Shown here: piece after piece, positions 41,181 to 54,078 of the stretch
Layout of the letters: the number at the start of each line of letters is the position of its first letter
Numbering within the stretch: the stretch's first letter is position 1
Source: Triplophysa rosa
Lineage: Eukaryota > Chordata > Actinopteri > Cypriniformes > Nemacheilidae
Assembly (NCBI RefSeq): GCF_024868665.1
Contig: NC_079897.1
Coordinates: 7,113,240 to 7,177,239 of the forward strand
Direction: 5' to 3'
DNA: 64,000 nucleotides
Made by a program: the position numbers and the translations under genes
The notes under the pieces: model-generated
Seen by the model: the letters and a program-made list of their open reading frames with translations, nothing else
Told to the model about the DNA's origin: nothing
Database searches by the model: none

Positions 41181-43543
41181 TATAATTATTAAAATAATAT
41201 TGTTTGTTAACATCAAGTGCAGGTGCAACTATATTGGGAGGAGTTAAAACACTTATAAAAAATAATTTCTAATCGCTTCATCCATCGTTCAAATGTGACT
41301 ACAAGGAGTGATCTATCTTTAAATCTATATTTTTTTCACCAGATTGACTCAAAGGGCACATGATAAATTTTAGACATCCGTTATTGCTAGCTATTGTAAT
41401 TCTTAAAACTTTTAATTATTATTCTGCAAGAAGTCACTGTTCTGCACAACACAATGTTTAGCTCCACTGCTTTCTCCCTGCTTTAGTAGCTTTAACAAAC
41501 TATTTAAAAACTTTAACGTAAAAAGTAGGCATTAAAGATAACAAACTATAATGAATATTTTAATTAGAGATCTGCTTAGTCAAACTCATAGAACCAGAAA
41601 CAAGGTACCAGATGTAATAATAATTCCTTCTCATTTTTAGAATATTTAGAACATTTCGGAAGTAACCATCCCTCCTGTCATTTTTTACACAATCGCAAAG
41701 AGTCCTGGGGCAATTCAAAACATTCTCATTAAATTACAAATAATAGGCTTCATTGTGTTTAAACTTAATAATATAGTATAATTTTTCCTTTGCTTGTGGG
41801 ATGCAATATGAGGTGGAATTGAACCATTAGAGATTGTGATTATACCGACATATCACATTTCTCAATCTTGCAGTTCAAAGATAACTAACAATGATTTATT
41901 ACAATCATTGACAAAGTTCTTAAGAACTCACTGTGTACAGTAAATATATGGTGTAGTACATAGAAACACTAAATAACACAAAATAAGACTGAAACACATG
42001 CCTGACAGATGTTTGATGGCATGACTATTTTTAACGAAGTCTTTAGGGACACTCCAACCACATACTAAAAGATGGCGGGGGGAATTCCACAATCAAGGCA
42101 CGTTGCGCCAAAACATCAATATAAACCTTCACACATTTAGTGACGTGAAAAAGTCGACAGAGCTCATAATGGTGCACAAATTCAAAGGTGAAATGCTTGA
42201 ATGTTAAAACAATTTGCCAGATAACTATATAGACCCAAGTATACATCATCTGTCAACCAATGGCAAGAGTTTTAGATTATCTTTATTCCCAATGACAGAT
42301 TGAAAGCCATTATTTAGTAAAATCTACTTCCAGAATGCCTTGATTTTATCAGTCATGAACTGATGGCATGCCATTAACTATTAGACAAGGCTGTCTTCAA
42401 AAAAGACCCCAGGATGTTTGTGCAAGCAGCTCATTACGACCTACAAAACATTTTAAAGTTAAGCTCCTTCTAGCTGGTTTAAAAAAAAGACCGTTCCCTC
42501 GGCCAAAAGCCTATAGAAAGTTTGTGAATAACTAAGGTTTGTGATTTTTGATAAATTTTGTCTATCAAGATAATCTTTACAAATTAGCACAAGTTTTTTT
42601 TTTATTGAAACATCTGAACACAGCATTGTCTGTCTATTATGGCGCAGAGACAGAAGGACTTTTCCCACCATCACAGTTTTCACCATCCCATTCATGCATT
42701 GTACCGACTGAGTGCAGCTAAAGTCAATGAGATATATGCTAAATGGACTGCTGTATGGGAAAGGCAGCCTGCCTGTGTTAACTGCATCTGAAAGGGTTGG
42801 ATTAGCAATGGAAATGCCCTGCACTGAGCTGTCTGGCAACGACACACAGGGGAGTGATGATGCTAAACATACTTTTACATGCGGACTGCATTTGCGCTAC
42901 ACAATACAATCCCGTGACACACACTGAAACACCGAAAAAACACCCTTACTGGGTAGTTTGCTCGACATCCTACATGACAGATGTAACCCGTGTGAGCGAC
43001 AAACCATAAACATCTGTGAGACCAGACACTTGAGAGAGTTTTCTGTCCACGAGGACAAGCCAGCTAACAGGGGCACCTTTCAAAAAGGTTTGGCGATGAC
43101 ATCTGAGCAGTTTAAAATTGTGTTTTGGGTTATAATGTATAATTGATATTCAGCATTAAGAGAACATGTTTACATGGAAAGTGGATAAGCCTATAGTTCA
43201 GTGGCTGTACTGTCCAGTTCGCTCATTGCCAGGGATGCTGTATCTTACAACAACAAGAAAAAGATAAGAGCTGGCTAAAATCACCAGTTCCAGCACTTTT
43301 TATAAACATCCAATCTTTGGATGCTGCAAAGTTTGTGTGCACCTATTTAAAAGTCTGGATATGCAAGACTAATTATTGGATAGTAAGAGACGTTAGATCA
43401 CTGATCCTGACTGAGGATCAATATTCAGCATCCCTGTTGAGGAATGTAGCTGTCCTACTTTTAATCAGAATATTTTGCACTGTCGGTATTGACATCCTTG
43501 CGACACAAGCTCACTGGAAACTTCCTCTCGCTGCAGTGGCTTG
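41181..43543. other. Unassigned intron DNA
   Basis: Frames of up to 128 codons occur on both strands (e.g. 42459-42845) but show no recognisable domain, no paralogue in the window and atypical codon patterns. No feature is called. Confidence 0.4.
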
Positions 43544-43548
43544 ATAAT

Positions 43549-44043
43549 TGTCATGGTTCTGGCCCATCTTGTCTTGCTTTTCTTGATCTTGTGGCAGAGC
43601 CATGACAGAACCTCGTTTTATGTGGAGAGAGACAGTGTTGGCCTTCCATATACTCCCTCTCTCCGGTGTGGCGTCTCTGTTCCCGCCCTTTCATCTTGTT
43701 ATTGCTTGTTAATTAGTTCATGTCCCACACCTGTTCCTTCTTGATTTCGTCCCCTTTATATAGTCCTCATGTTTCATTGTCCTGTGCTGGTACACTGTTG
43801 TGTCGTGTTTGTGTCATGTGGGTGAGTTCCTGTCTTTTAGTTAGTCTAGTTTATTGTAGTTTAATGTCAAGTGTTAGTATTAGTCCAGTCTAGTTAGTCC
43901 TTGTTCCTGTTTCCATGTTTTGTTATGTTACCCCCCATGGGTGTTTGTTTTGTATGTTTATATTATTAAAGTCTTGTTTAACCCCTTACGTCCCTGTCTG
44001 CACTTGGGTCCTCTGTCTCTCACCTCAGCCGAGAATCGTGACA
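43549..44043 (+). repeat. 5' LTR of the short element
   Basis: TG...CA ends. It contains CTTTATATAGTCC (about 43754, TATA-like) and ATTATTAAAG near the 3' end. Matches 44828-45325 closely. Confidence 0.85.
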
Positions 44044-44094
44044 GAGTGGACCAGCCACTTCTGGACCCAGCAGACAGAAGGATCTCAGCGGGAG

Positions 44095-44310
44095 GGGTAG
44101 ATGCCGCCGGACTCCCTTCCAGGGTAGAGGCCGCCGGGCTCCAGTCCAGAGTCGGGACCGCCGGACTCCCTTCCGGGGTCGAGACTGCCAGAACCCCGTC
44201 CGGGGTCGAGACTGCCGGAACCCCGTCCAGGATCGAGACCGCTGGGCTCCCTTCCAGGGTTGAGGTCATCGGATTCCCCTCCAGGGTTGAGGCCGCCGGT
44301 GTCCTGTTCC
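44095..44310 (+). repeat. Minisatellite 1: about eight 27-bp units
   Basis: In-frame units of nine residues of the type AAGLPSRVE (variants TAGTPSRIE, VIGFPSRVE). The reading frame is open across the array (43920-44522), suggesting a former repetitive Gag-like protein. Confidence 0.75.
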
Positions 44311-44394
44311 CGCCACAGATCCCTGCCGGCATCCCAGCTGGTTCTCAGGCCTGTCGAAGTCGACACCCTATGTGTTTGTGTTGTTCCTGTCATT

Positions 44395-44696
44395 TTTTGC
44401 TGCCCAGCTGCCAGAGAGCGCTGCCCAGCCGTCGGAGAACGCTGCCCAGCCGCCAGAGAGCGCTGCCCAATCACCGACTTCCTGTCCCATCTCGTCGACA
44501 TCCAGGCCTGCCCAGCCGGTGATAGCCGGCCTCCCAGTCGGCCTTCCAGCCGGCGCCATGTCCTGTCCAGCCGTCCATCCAGCCGGCGCCATGTACTGTC
44601 CAGCCGGCCTTCCAGCCGGCGTCATGTGTTGTCCAGCCGGCCATGCAGCCGGCGCCATGTACTGTCCAGCCGGCCTTCCAGCCGGTGCCATGTCTT
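44395..44696 (+). repeat. Minisatellites 2 and 3: 21-bp and 33-bp units
   Basis: About 44395-44470 has four units of 21 bp (AAQPPES-type in one frame). About 44530-44696 has five units of 33 bp built from CCAGCCGGC and GCCATGT blocks (SRPSSRRHVLS-type in another frame). Multiple frames stay open, so open reading here is not proof of coding. Confidence 0.75.
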
Positions 44697-44827
44697 GTTT
44701 GAGCTTTTTTCTATGCATCACGTTTTTGGTCATGTTATGTATGGTTATGGTTTGTTTTGTCACAGTCTGTCTAGTCCTGTTTGTTCCTTGAGGAGCATCA
44801 GGATGCTGCTCCTTAATGAGGGGCTTC

Positions 44828-45325
44828 TGTCATGGTTCTGCCCCATCTTGTCTTGCTTTTCTTGATCTTGTGGCAGAGCCATGACAGAACCTCTTGTTTT
44901 ATGTGGATAGAGACAGTTTTGGCCTTCCATTTACACCCTCTCTCCGGTGTGGCGTCTCTGTTCCCACCCTTTCATCTCGTTATTGCTTGTTAATTAGTTC
45001 ATGTCCTGCACCTGTTTCTTCTTGATTTCGTCCCCTTTATTTAGTCCTCATGTGTCATTGTCCTGTGCTGGTCCACTGTTGTGTCGTGTTTGTGTCATGT
45101 GGGTGAGTTCCTGTCTTTTAGTTAGTCTAGTTTATTGTTGTTTAATGTAAAGTGTAAGTATTAGTCCAGTCTAGTTAGTCCTTGTTCCTGTTTCCATGTT
45201 TTGTTATGTTACCCCCCTGTGGGTGTTTGTTTTGTATGTTTATATTATTAAAGTCTTGTTCAACCCCTTACGTCCCTGTCTGCACTTGGGTCCTCTGTCA
45301 CTCACCTCACCCGAGAATCGTGACA
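44828..45325 (+). repeat. 3' LTR of the short element
   Basis: Direct repeat of 43549-44043 with scattered single changes and small indels. Followed by ATAAT. Confidence 0.85.
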
Positions 45326-45330
45326 ATAAT

Positions 45331-48300
45331 GATACGTGGACCTTTTCAACTATAATGGAAGACGCGCTATATATTTTTTTTTTCCATACAATTCCTCGGT
45401 GTCAGATAGACCAACATTTAAATTGTTATCTGACCTTATTCATGTTAGGAGTAGAAAATCTTTATTACATGATTAAGTTATTGTTTAAATTGAGAAGACT
45501 GGGAGTCTAGCACAAAGGTCGTATGGACTACTTTTATGGGGCTTGGCAGCAAAAATCACCATACATACTTTCATACGTACCATACTTTAACTTTTATTAC
45601 AACATACAGTATGCTTTTGTATGTAAAACAGAAGCTCAAACGTGGCAGAGTTTGGATGGGTTAATGTGATTATATTGCATACCAAAGAAGCCATTTCGTG
45701 TTTCATAAAAAAAATACAAAATGTATAAATACTAATACTAAATAGTAATATTATTAATACTAAATACTAGGTTAAAATGACACGAGAGTTCATTATGTTC
45801 TGTTTGGCTCTGATATGTCAACACTTTTTTATTTGTAATTTTATCACATTCTGGCCACTGGAAACTTATCGATCGTTTATATGTATGCCATCCTACTAAA
45901 AAATACAATATATTTGACACAATTCTCAATGACAGCACGGACATATCGGGGAATTTTTATGTTTTAAAGTTGTTCAGGTCTACAAAAAGACATGGTAATT
46001 AATATAATAATCTTAAAAGCATTGACACTTCTGAAACAATTTTTTTTTTGCTTTATGCTCCGCTCCAAAATATTTCATTGTCTAGATTTTGCTCTTGCAT
46101 AAACTAGTATAAGCCACTCATAAACCATTGTAATGTCTAATTTCTGACCAGAGTATCAATTTGAGTGATTCTTTCGATGTAATTCTTGCTGGAACATATG
46201 AATTTTTACTGGTTGAAAAGTGCAGGAGCCCATTTGCTCTATTTAGCACAAGTGCTGTCAGCGTGTTGGGTTAATCTCTGCTTTAAAACTGAATGAGCAG
46301 ATCAAATACACAAAGCCACAGCACTCTGGCCATAATGCATCAGAACTCCTGAAGGACTGATTGAAATGAATCACTGTTCTGATTGACATGGTGACTGAGC
46401 TAAAGGAGTCTGGCACTGGAGGTGGTCAAAAGCACTTTGAGCCTCACATCATGGTGCCCCTCCATCTTGGTTATTTTGGTCATTTCAAAGCAATTCTGCA
46501 CGTAATGGATCACGCTGTTTCATATGCGATATGATCACACACTGAGGTCATTTTTTTCACTTTTATGTAATTTCCATGTTATTCTACAGCCATTTTCTTT
46601 TTCAGTTTTTTTTTCTGTGAAAATTAATTTGCATATGATGAATGCACGCGAATAAAAGCTAATAGGAGGAATAATTGCGATGCGAAAGAGATTGCATGCT
46701 TTTTTCTTTCTTATGGGTACCTGAAACCCACACTGCCACAGATAATTGGTTGCAATGACTTATAGCTTCAAAACACAGATTGCTAATGCTACAGTGGCTT
46801 TTCTATTGTCAATCGATGTTTCAAACAACGATTGAATCAATGCCCCTTTCAAATATTCACATCACTCACCCAACCAATAGCAGTCACTGATGTTTGTCTT
46901 GACACAAGGAAATCAGCACCATCACACTAAAACCTTTCAAATTGCACTAATCTCACCAACACTCAGCTGTACTGTTACAAAAACACGAGTCACTGAAAAT
47001 ATTAAACCTTGAAATGAGAGACACGTCATCCATCAGAAGATCCCAGATGTGCAGAAGTGCATGTTTGTGTATGTTTCTCGCACACTGCAGCATAGTCGAC
47101 TCAAATCTTTATTTCAGTTTGATTAATGGTTGTCTGGCTGTGTCTGGAAAGGTGAAACATTGAGGTTAGCGTCTCTGAACAGCACTCAGCATCTCTTTAG
47201 CGGCTCACTGAACGTGCAGGAACGCAGAGCCCAGGGCAAACGTGCATGAAATAGATGAATGAATGAGATAAATAAATGAAAAGAGGAACTGTGTTCCATT
47301 TCTCCTCCTGTGCATAAAATTATCAGTCTCAGTAGCAGATTGTCTTAATCCTGTTATACAAGCGGCTCTGGGCTGTGTCAGCGGCGAAATTGTGAAAAAA
47401 AATGAGTCTTCGCTGAGACTCGATCTGAAAACATCCAGAATTGTACATGATACTGCTGCAAGGCATCATAACACAGTGACCCAATAAACATTTTCCTTAT
47501 CGTCGGTTTGAAGAAAGAGAATGAGGGTTTCTATGCTTTCTTCGATGCTAGATTGTAATGCATTGAAACTGTCTGGTATTACTCTAGGCGCAAAAAAAAT
47601 ACTAAAATCAAATTTTACTTTAAGTGCAAATGGAAACTTTTGCTCAAGTTGCATTTAATATATTGGTCCCTAGAAATCTTGCAAATGTGCCCACGAGAAG
47701 AGATTTCATCAATGTCAGAAACTAAGCTCATATTTGCCATGACTGCAGTCAATAGTCATTTCAATATTTCAATAAATATTTCTCATCAAGTGTACCAAAA
47801 TCCAGATTACAATCTACAATCATTTATTTAGTGGCACAACTACATAACATAAGAAATACAGCCACGGAGTAATAGACCATTCCAAATTTTCATTTAATCA
47901 GCATTTCTGGGTGTATTGTGGTCATCCCAGTCCAGTATTTGTTCAACCAAATCAAACCTCAGGAGTGACAAAGTCATCCAACAGCAAATGTGAAAGACTG
48001 ACAGCATGACTAGACACATGAAAACTGTGATAAAAACTGAGGTTATTACATAGAAATTACTGTTGCTATTGCTTAAAGGTGAACACGAAGTTGTTTTCCT
48101 TGCCGTATTTGAGGTCTGAAAAAATACAGAGCATCTTTTCTGCTATTTTGACCTGTTTCTCCAGTTTTAATTGTATGCAAATAAATGCCAATAGAAACAA
48201 TATTTTTATTTAAAATTTGAGAGAAATATTGTTAGTAGTTGACAGAATGAAACAAAAACAATCATTTTACCTAAACACAAATTCTGAGAAAAAAAATTAA

Positions 48301-48490
48301 AATCGTTTTCAAATGATCTCTTTCTAAATCAAGTTTTTCAAAGAGCTGTGTAATTAGTTCAAGTATATTGCAAATACAGCTGGATGAAATGTTGCTACAT
48401 TGTCTATTAAAAGGTTATTCCCAATGCAATGCTCAGTGAATGTACAGTATACATGCAAACTATAAATGAACTAAGAAAATGATAAGCAAA
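45331..48490. other. Unassigned intron DNA
   Basis: AT-rich with no supported coding or repeat structure. Confidence 0.4.
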
Positions 48491-48497
48491 TACTTAC

Positions 48498-48723
48498 CCA
48501 TTGGTGTGCCAACTCCGTAAGACTTGGAGTCAATAAGTCCCCCAATCTGTGTAAGATTGCAGTTTCGTTGAGTGACAAATTCGATGGTGGTGGACTCCAT
48601 GAGGAAAGCATAATCTGATGTCAGGACCCTCTGAATCCCCTCCTCGATGCTCTTCACCATGACGGAATGTCTGCGACTGCTCATAAACTCCCACATTTTA
48701 TCATATGTGGAGATCTTCGTTTT
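48498..48723 (-). CDS. grik2: grik2 exon: S2 ligand-binding lobe
   Basis: 226-bp minus-strand exon between acceptor CTGTTCCAG (plus 48724 on) and donor G|GTAAGTA. It encodes [71 protein letters not shown] and GTPMG, equal to GluK2 residues 696-771 with no gap. E738 (in LMEST) contacts the glutamate amino group; C750 (in RNCN) pairs with C804. RRxSVx[17 protein letters not shown] and TPMG identify GluK2 over GluK1 and GluK3. Position 721, Asn in mammalian GluK2 and Ser in GluK1, is Ile here. The receptor is a glutamate-gated cation channel subunit at synapses. Upstream exons (M1-M3) are not in the window. Confidence 0.95.
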
Positions 48724-49197
48724 CTGGAACAGAAGCCAAATTCATTGAGATCAGACATCAGACTTTTAATAAATAAATGTGTTGTTATTTAATAAAAAAA
48801 CTGAATTAACAATAAAGCTTTCAAAGCAAGAAATATTATGTAATGTCAGCGTACAAATAATATCATCTTAACTAAGTCAAACTACACATTAAAAGCACAA
48901 TCTAAATAAATAATAATGTTGGTTGCAGAAGAAATTGGTGCCATTTGCAAAGACATTAAAAACACACAAGTCTTTTTGTTGCTCTGAGAACATCTGATGG
49001 CATTTGAAAACTAATTAAGTCACATACTCAAGGTCCTGCCTGCCATTATTGTGTCTAATGACTTTTCGTGGCTGGTCAATATTTTAGATCAACTGGGTGA
49101 TTTGCCAAGTGCCTATCAGAATCTTTTGGAGTTACCCTTGACAAATCAGCCGATTGAACAAGCAGACTACTACTGCTGATGAGGCAAAACCATGAGG

Positions 49198-49198
<1 letters not shown>

Positions 49199-49231
<33 letters not shown>
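49199..49231. repeat. (GA)n microsatellite
   Basis: About 16 uninterrupted GA units. Confidence 0.9.
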
Positions 49232-49233
<2 letters not shown>

Positions 49234-51648
49234 TTTATCTCAAAAGAGCAACTAGAGTGCTGTTTATTTTTGCATTATTTTATTATTTTGGTCAAATTGT
49301 ATAATGAGTAAATTCATCTGCAATTAAACTGGAAGTTGCTTTTTACTAGACAGCCATAAACTCAGATTGAATATAAAAAAGGAGGAACTTTGCACTGTGT
49401 TCCAAACTGTAGTGAGCTGAGTTGTCTGTCCGGTGCTTATATAAAGTAGTTCTTGTAAATGACTGAACTATCAAAAGCATTGAAAGCTAGGAGCAATGCT
49501 CTTGCGCTCTGATGCACACAGCATGTGAGACTCTTTTAAAGCTCATCTAATTAAATCTAAGTGACAGATTACTAAACAGGGCAAAAAAGCGCGAGAGTGC
49601 AATTTCAAAAAGTGTAGATGAGAGTGGCCATTTCTGCGCACACTAAAAAAACACAGGCGCAATATCTCATTCCCACAATGACCAACGCATTCTACTAAGA
49701 GCAGCGCAAAATATTACAGGGTTTAAGACATCCTTTTTTGGGGCATTAAATAAAGCCGCAAATACAAGTACAATGACAAGCGTATGATTGCCTTCTATGC
49801 ATTTACCTATAACCAGATGATGGCTCATTTGAATGTATAGCAAAAGATATTTTGTGTTAGGTTGTTAATACAAAAACATCATAGACTTCAACAAGGTTGT
49901 CTTAACTCTGGATACTGTGAAGCAATTTAAAAATCCCACAATCCAAGAGTGAGGTGCCAGCGTTCTCCAGCAATCATTTCTCATTTTTCCATCTCATGTC
50001 TCTTCTGTGTGATGTGAATGTGTTTCATCTGATTTAAGATTGTGTGGATTGATTAACAATGATGTGTCTAATGCTTTGATCATTGTGAAGTGCTCACAGA
50101 TTGTGCTGCTTTAATCTGCTCATGCTTCTTCATCTAATCCAAGGTTTTGATTCATTAACTGCACACTACAATCAGATGCATAACATTCACCACTGTTCTC
50201 ACATCTCTGTTATTCACACAGATGACACAGAAATAAAAAAATATCTTATCTGCTCCAAGACAATAGAAAAGAAAAGGTTGGTCCTAAAAATGGACATTTT
50301 ATGGGACAGATCGCTTGTAAATCCAGAGCCAGCATAAAGGCCTAAAATGTACAGTGAACGGCAAAATAAAAAATAAAAAAATGAATTCATACAAGATTAG
50401 CCCAAACTACATCAAGATGCAGCACATATGGACTAGTCTTATACAACAGAGTTTTAACAGAGATCATTTATCTGTTCCAAATGGGTGATGAATGCACTTC
50501 CCATTTAAATGTTGTCTGTGTTCTGCAGATGGTACACCCGGCCGGAATAAATAAAAAAAGACCTACAGTGTAGACTTAGATTCGTTTTATTATACTGTAA
50601 GACACCATCCACTGTCTACGCTGTCTCTGCAAGACAACTGTTATTCTCACGGACCGGTGGGGTATGAGTTTCTTTAGCTGTGTTAACAATATTATACATT
50701 AAAAAGGAAACAGAAGTAAAATATTAAAAAACACCTGTGCGAAAACGATTAAATTGAAGCCATATTTTATAAATTGATATTTAATATATGTTTATGAATA
50801 TTTATGACCCCTTTGTCCAAAGTAATAGGGTGCATTCAAACTACACGTTTTATCAGTATGGTAATGTGTGTTGCATGTGTTCATGAAAGCAGTCTTTAGT
50901 ATTCAGAGCTAAAACGTCAGCAGGTAAAACACTAAATTACTGTGAAATGGCCTATTATCTCTTCTTGAAATTTAATGTTGTGTAGAAGACATTTAAAGTA
51001 TATTTAAATTAATTTCATCATGTGATTAGGTGATTATGTGTTGATTTTAAAAAAGTAAAAACTATAGATTATAATTATAAAAAAAACTCGTCTTCAACTG
51101 ATGTTATTTTTTTTTCAAATGACAATGTGTTATTTTGTTAGTGCTGTCGTATGACTTTTCACAAGCATGCACATCTAACACACTTAATTAGAGCGTCTTA
51201 ATAATAAGACTTTATCTTAAATATCCTCACTTATAAGTGTAACAGAGTTGTATCCAGCAATGCCATGTAGTTTCTCTTCTTTCTCTATTCGATATTCCAC
51301 CGAGAGAGGAGTGTGCAATGAAGGAGAACAGTCTAAAACAAACATCTTCTGGCTTCACCCATAGCTCAGTCACTGGTAATGATGCTGGAAACTACAGCAA
51401 GCAGATGGCTGTCCATTTTAATTCACATTCTCATTATACTGACATACACAGAATGGCAACAGTCTTTGTGAAGCTACACATAGTTAGCCATTACAGGTCT
51501 ACCCACACCTAAATACAAAGATATTTAAAAAAAACATTGCTAACTAATCTTTTTACAAAGGCCAGGCTGTGAGAGAGATTTAGGTGCATAAGGGAAGGCT
51601 TTGTACATCCACCGGTAAGGGCAGGCATCATTAAGTATTATTATTATG

Positions 51649-51650
<2 letters not shown>

Positions 51651-51712
<62 letters not shown>
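51651..51712. repeat. (GT)n microsatellite
   Basis: About 31 GT units, directly followed by a recurring fish repeat. Confidence 0.95.
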
Positions 51713-51714
<2 letters not shown>

Positions 51715-52015
51715 TCATGTTTGTATATCCCGGTGGGGACCTAGACCTGAATACACACCAACACATGGGGACTCGTGTCACCGTGGGGACCTAAATTGAG
51801 GTCCTCATGGGCAAACAAGCTTATAAATTGTACAGAACAATATTTTTTACAAATCTAAAAATGCAAAAAGTGTTCTATGATCTTTAGGTTTAGGGATAGG
51901 GTTAGGGATAGGGGATAGAATATACAGTTTGTACAGTATAAAAAACATTACGCCTATGGACTGTCCCCACGGGGATAGTCAACCAAAGCTGTGCGTGTGC
52001 GTGTGTGCGTGTGTA
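51713..52015. repeat. Microsatellite-associated fish interspersed repeat
   Basis: Contains CCGTGGGGACCTAAATTGAG, a TTTAGGGATAGGGTTAGGG block, ATACAGTTTGTACAGTATAA and TATGGACTGTCCCCACGGGG. GGTGGGGAC near the left end and GTCCCCAC near the right end are inverted, so it may be a MITE that carries or attracts the GT run. Confidence 0.6.
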
Positions 52016-53514
52016 ATTCCGATCTTGTGGTCTCTTTTGTTATGCTTGTCTAGATTTGGGTTAAATGTTTATATAATTTATATATAAGAATTTGTTGATA
52101 TATGTTGTGAAAAATTGTAAACTATAAAAATAAAGATGTGATTTAATGTAAACGTTTAGGCATTATTTCATGAACAATTTTATGATTTATTTCATTTATT
52201 TGTTTCCCATCATTATTTATAATGTTGACCAATTTAATAAAATCTTATGCATGGATTTATTTAAGGTTTGCTGTTTGTTATGGGCTTTCCAGGGTGTGAC
52301 ACTGTTCATTTGTTCATTTAGCTGTGGAAATCTTGGGATAAGATTATACATTTATAGTAATATATAAATGTAAAATTAAATGTATTAAACCATTTCTGAA
52401 TATGTTACCTTTCATTTTCATAACATAACCTATTATTATTATTATTATTTAATCCAAGATAATTGATAACCCATTACATTTATTAAAATTGTTGAATATA
52501 TTTTGTGAATATTCATTAAATAATAAATATATAAAAATAAAACATTTAAAAACAGCATTTGATTTTAAAATGCCCTATTTTATCCTGTCGGAACAGTCAG
52601 TTTTTAACAGTTTTTGTTATATGTTTTTTAGACAAAAGTGCTAAACATGTTACTGGCATTCACATGTTGTAGTTGCCTTGCTTCTAAACACATTCTAGAG
52701 TGAGGTTAAACCACAATGGTGTGTGAGGATCATTGTGTCTCTCTGCAGGTGGGACTGATGCTCAGATTGCATCAGGAGTTGTGATTCACTTCCTCTGTCA
52801 ATCTCATCTACAGTCCAGGGGTCCTCCACACGGGAGCCGAAGAGAGAAATGAGGATTGATCAGATGAAGATTGGTCCGAAAATATGAGAATCTACTAGCA
52901 AGGGGGTTGAAACTGAGAACTGGCTGCAGGTTTCATCAGATTCCAGTAAAACCTCCACAACAAATTAAAAACAAGATGATAGCAGCTGCAGTGGTGAGGT
53001 GAGGGAGGGGAGTTCACTGTACCTCTTGTGCCTGTTGAGGTTGCGTTGAGTGTTGGAACTTTCAGATGCAATTAGTTTTCAGCATGGCTGTAGCCATCTA
53101 TGAGGTCACAGAGGTCCGGACCTTCATAATTTGTTCATATTCAAAATAAAATATGAAGCTCTGAATGAAAAATCTGCAGTTTAAAACTATTCTGAGTGTC
53201 AGCTTTCCACATATATAATTAAGTTTATACAGTTTACAAAGTCGGTTATTGTCCGTTGTGTGAAAATGAATGAATATGGATTAATTTAGTTTGATGCGAG
53301 AGGCTGGTGACATCATATGTTTGCGAGAGTTGTAAGTAAAGCGCGGTTATGGATTCTCCGCAGCGTTGCCAGGCAAAGATTTTATAAGCGCATTTGGCAT
53401 TTTTTTTCACGTAATGACACAGTTCAGGAAGCTTATATAGTGGAGAGTTGCATATAGGAACATGTTCTTCTTTATTTTAGACATATTTTTTTACGGATGA
53501 TCTCGCAGCACTTA
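52016..53514. other. Unassigned intron DNA
   Basis: AT-rich. A GC-richer patch at 52690-53110 has no recognised exon or repeat. Confidence 0.35.
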
Positions 53515-54078
53515 TGTCACGGATGGCAGAAGAACCCATTGCAGGCAGGCAGTGAAGGGGTTAACAAGACTTTAATATTACAAAAAACACGCAAAACAAA
53601 AACCCACAGTGGGGAACAAAACACGATAATGAATGGAAGAACAGAACAGGCACATAAACTGACTAAACTAAAATACAAGGACTAAACACCACACTGAACA
53701 AAACTACAAAGAACTGACAATAACTAAACTCACACAACAACCAGGAACAGGAACATACAGCACTAGGCACGGGGGTAGTGCACAGACAAGAACCATATAC
53801 ATACAATGACCAAACACAGGACAAAGAAACAAGAGGGTATATATAGGTAAGACAAACAAGGGATAATGACACGGGGCAGGTGTGGGTAATTAAACACTCA
53901 GGGGAAGATGACAAGGAAACGAGAGGAATGGGGCCAATGACAAGACACTGGAGAGAACGTACTGTATATTATTGTCAAACGGACAACAATATGTTTCTCT
54001 CCACACATAACCTAAGGACTCTGCCCCGATCCCACCACACGACTAGAATTTCATAAACAAGACGGTGGGACCGTGACA
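53515..54078 (-). repeat. Solo LTR
   Basis: 564 bp, TGTCACGGTCCCACCG...CATCCGTGACA on the minus strand, flanked by the 5-bp duplication ACTTA (53510-53514 and 54079-54083). Contains CCTATATATACCC (TATA-like) and TAATATTAAAGTCTTG near the end, as in the element at 43549. Left by recombination between the two LTRs of a full element. Confidence 0.85.

Larger units (their letters stand above)
43549..45325 (+). mobile_element. Short non-autonomous LTR retrotransposon with minisatellite interior
   Basis: LTRs 43549-44043 and 44828-45325 (about 495 bp each, TGTCATGGTTCTG...CGTGACA, nearly identical) are bounded by the 5-bp target duplication ATAAT (43544-43548 and 45326-45330). The interior is only 784 bp, far too short for Pol. 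It starts GAGTGGACCAGCCACTTCTG and contains three tandem arrays. A purine-rich GAGGGGCTTC precedes the 3' LTR. Mobilisation must depend on a full-length relative. The terminal LTR motif TATTATTAAAGTCTTG also occurs in the solo LTR at 53515-54078. Confidence 0.9.
39619..48497 (-). other. grik2: grik2 intron (about 8.9 kb)
   Basis: Lies between donor GTAAGTA (minus strand, 48497-48491) and acceptor CCTCCAG at 39619. It interrupts the Gly771 codon after its first base. It contains a hAT MITE with a nested palindrome and a short LTR element with minisatellites; the rest is AT-rich and unassigned. Confidence 0.85.

Noticed and set aside
42459..42845. 128-codon minus-strand ORF in a grik2 intron
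   Set aside because: No similarity recognised, no splice context or repeat family; length possible by chance in about 9 kb of intron.
44260..44865. Overlapping open frames on both strands in the short LTR element
   Set aside because: Tandem repeats with unit lengths divisible by three keep several frames open; openness here is not evidence for a protein.
52690..53110. Possible upstream grik2 exon (CTCTGCAG-like acceptor at about 52742)
   Set aside because: That motif is on the plus strand, whereas grik2 is on the minus strand, and no kainate-receptor residues are encoded nearby.
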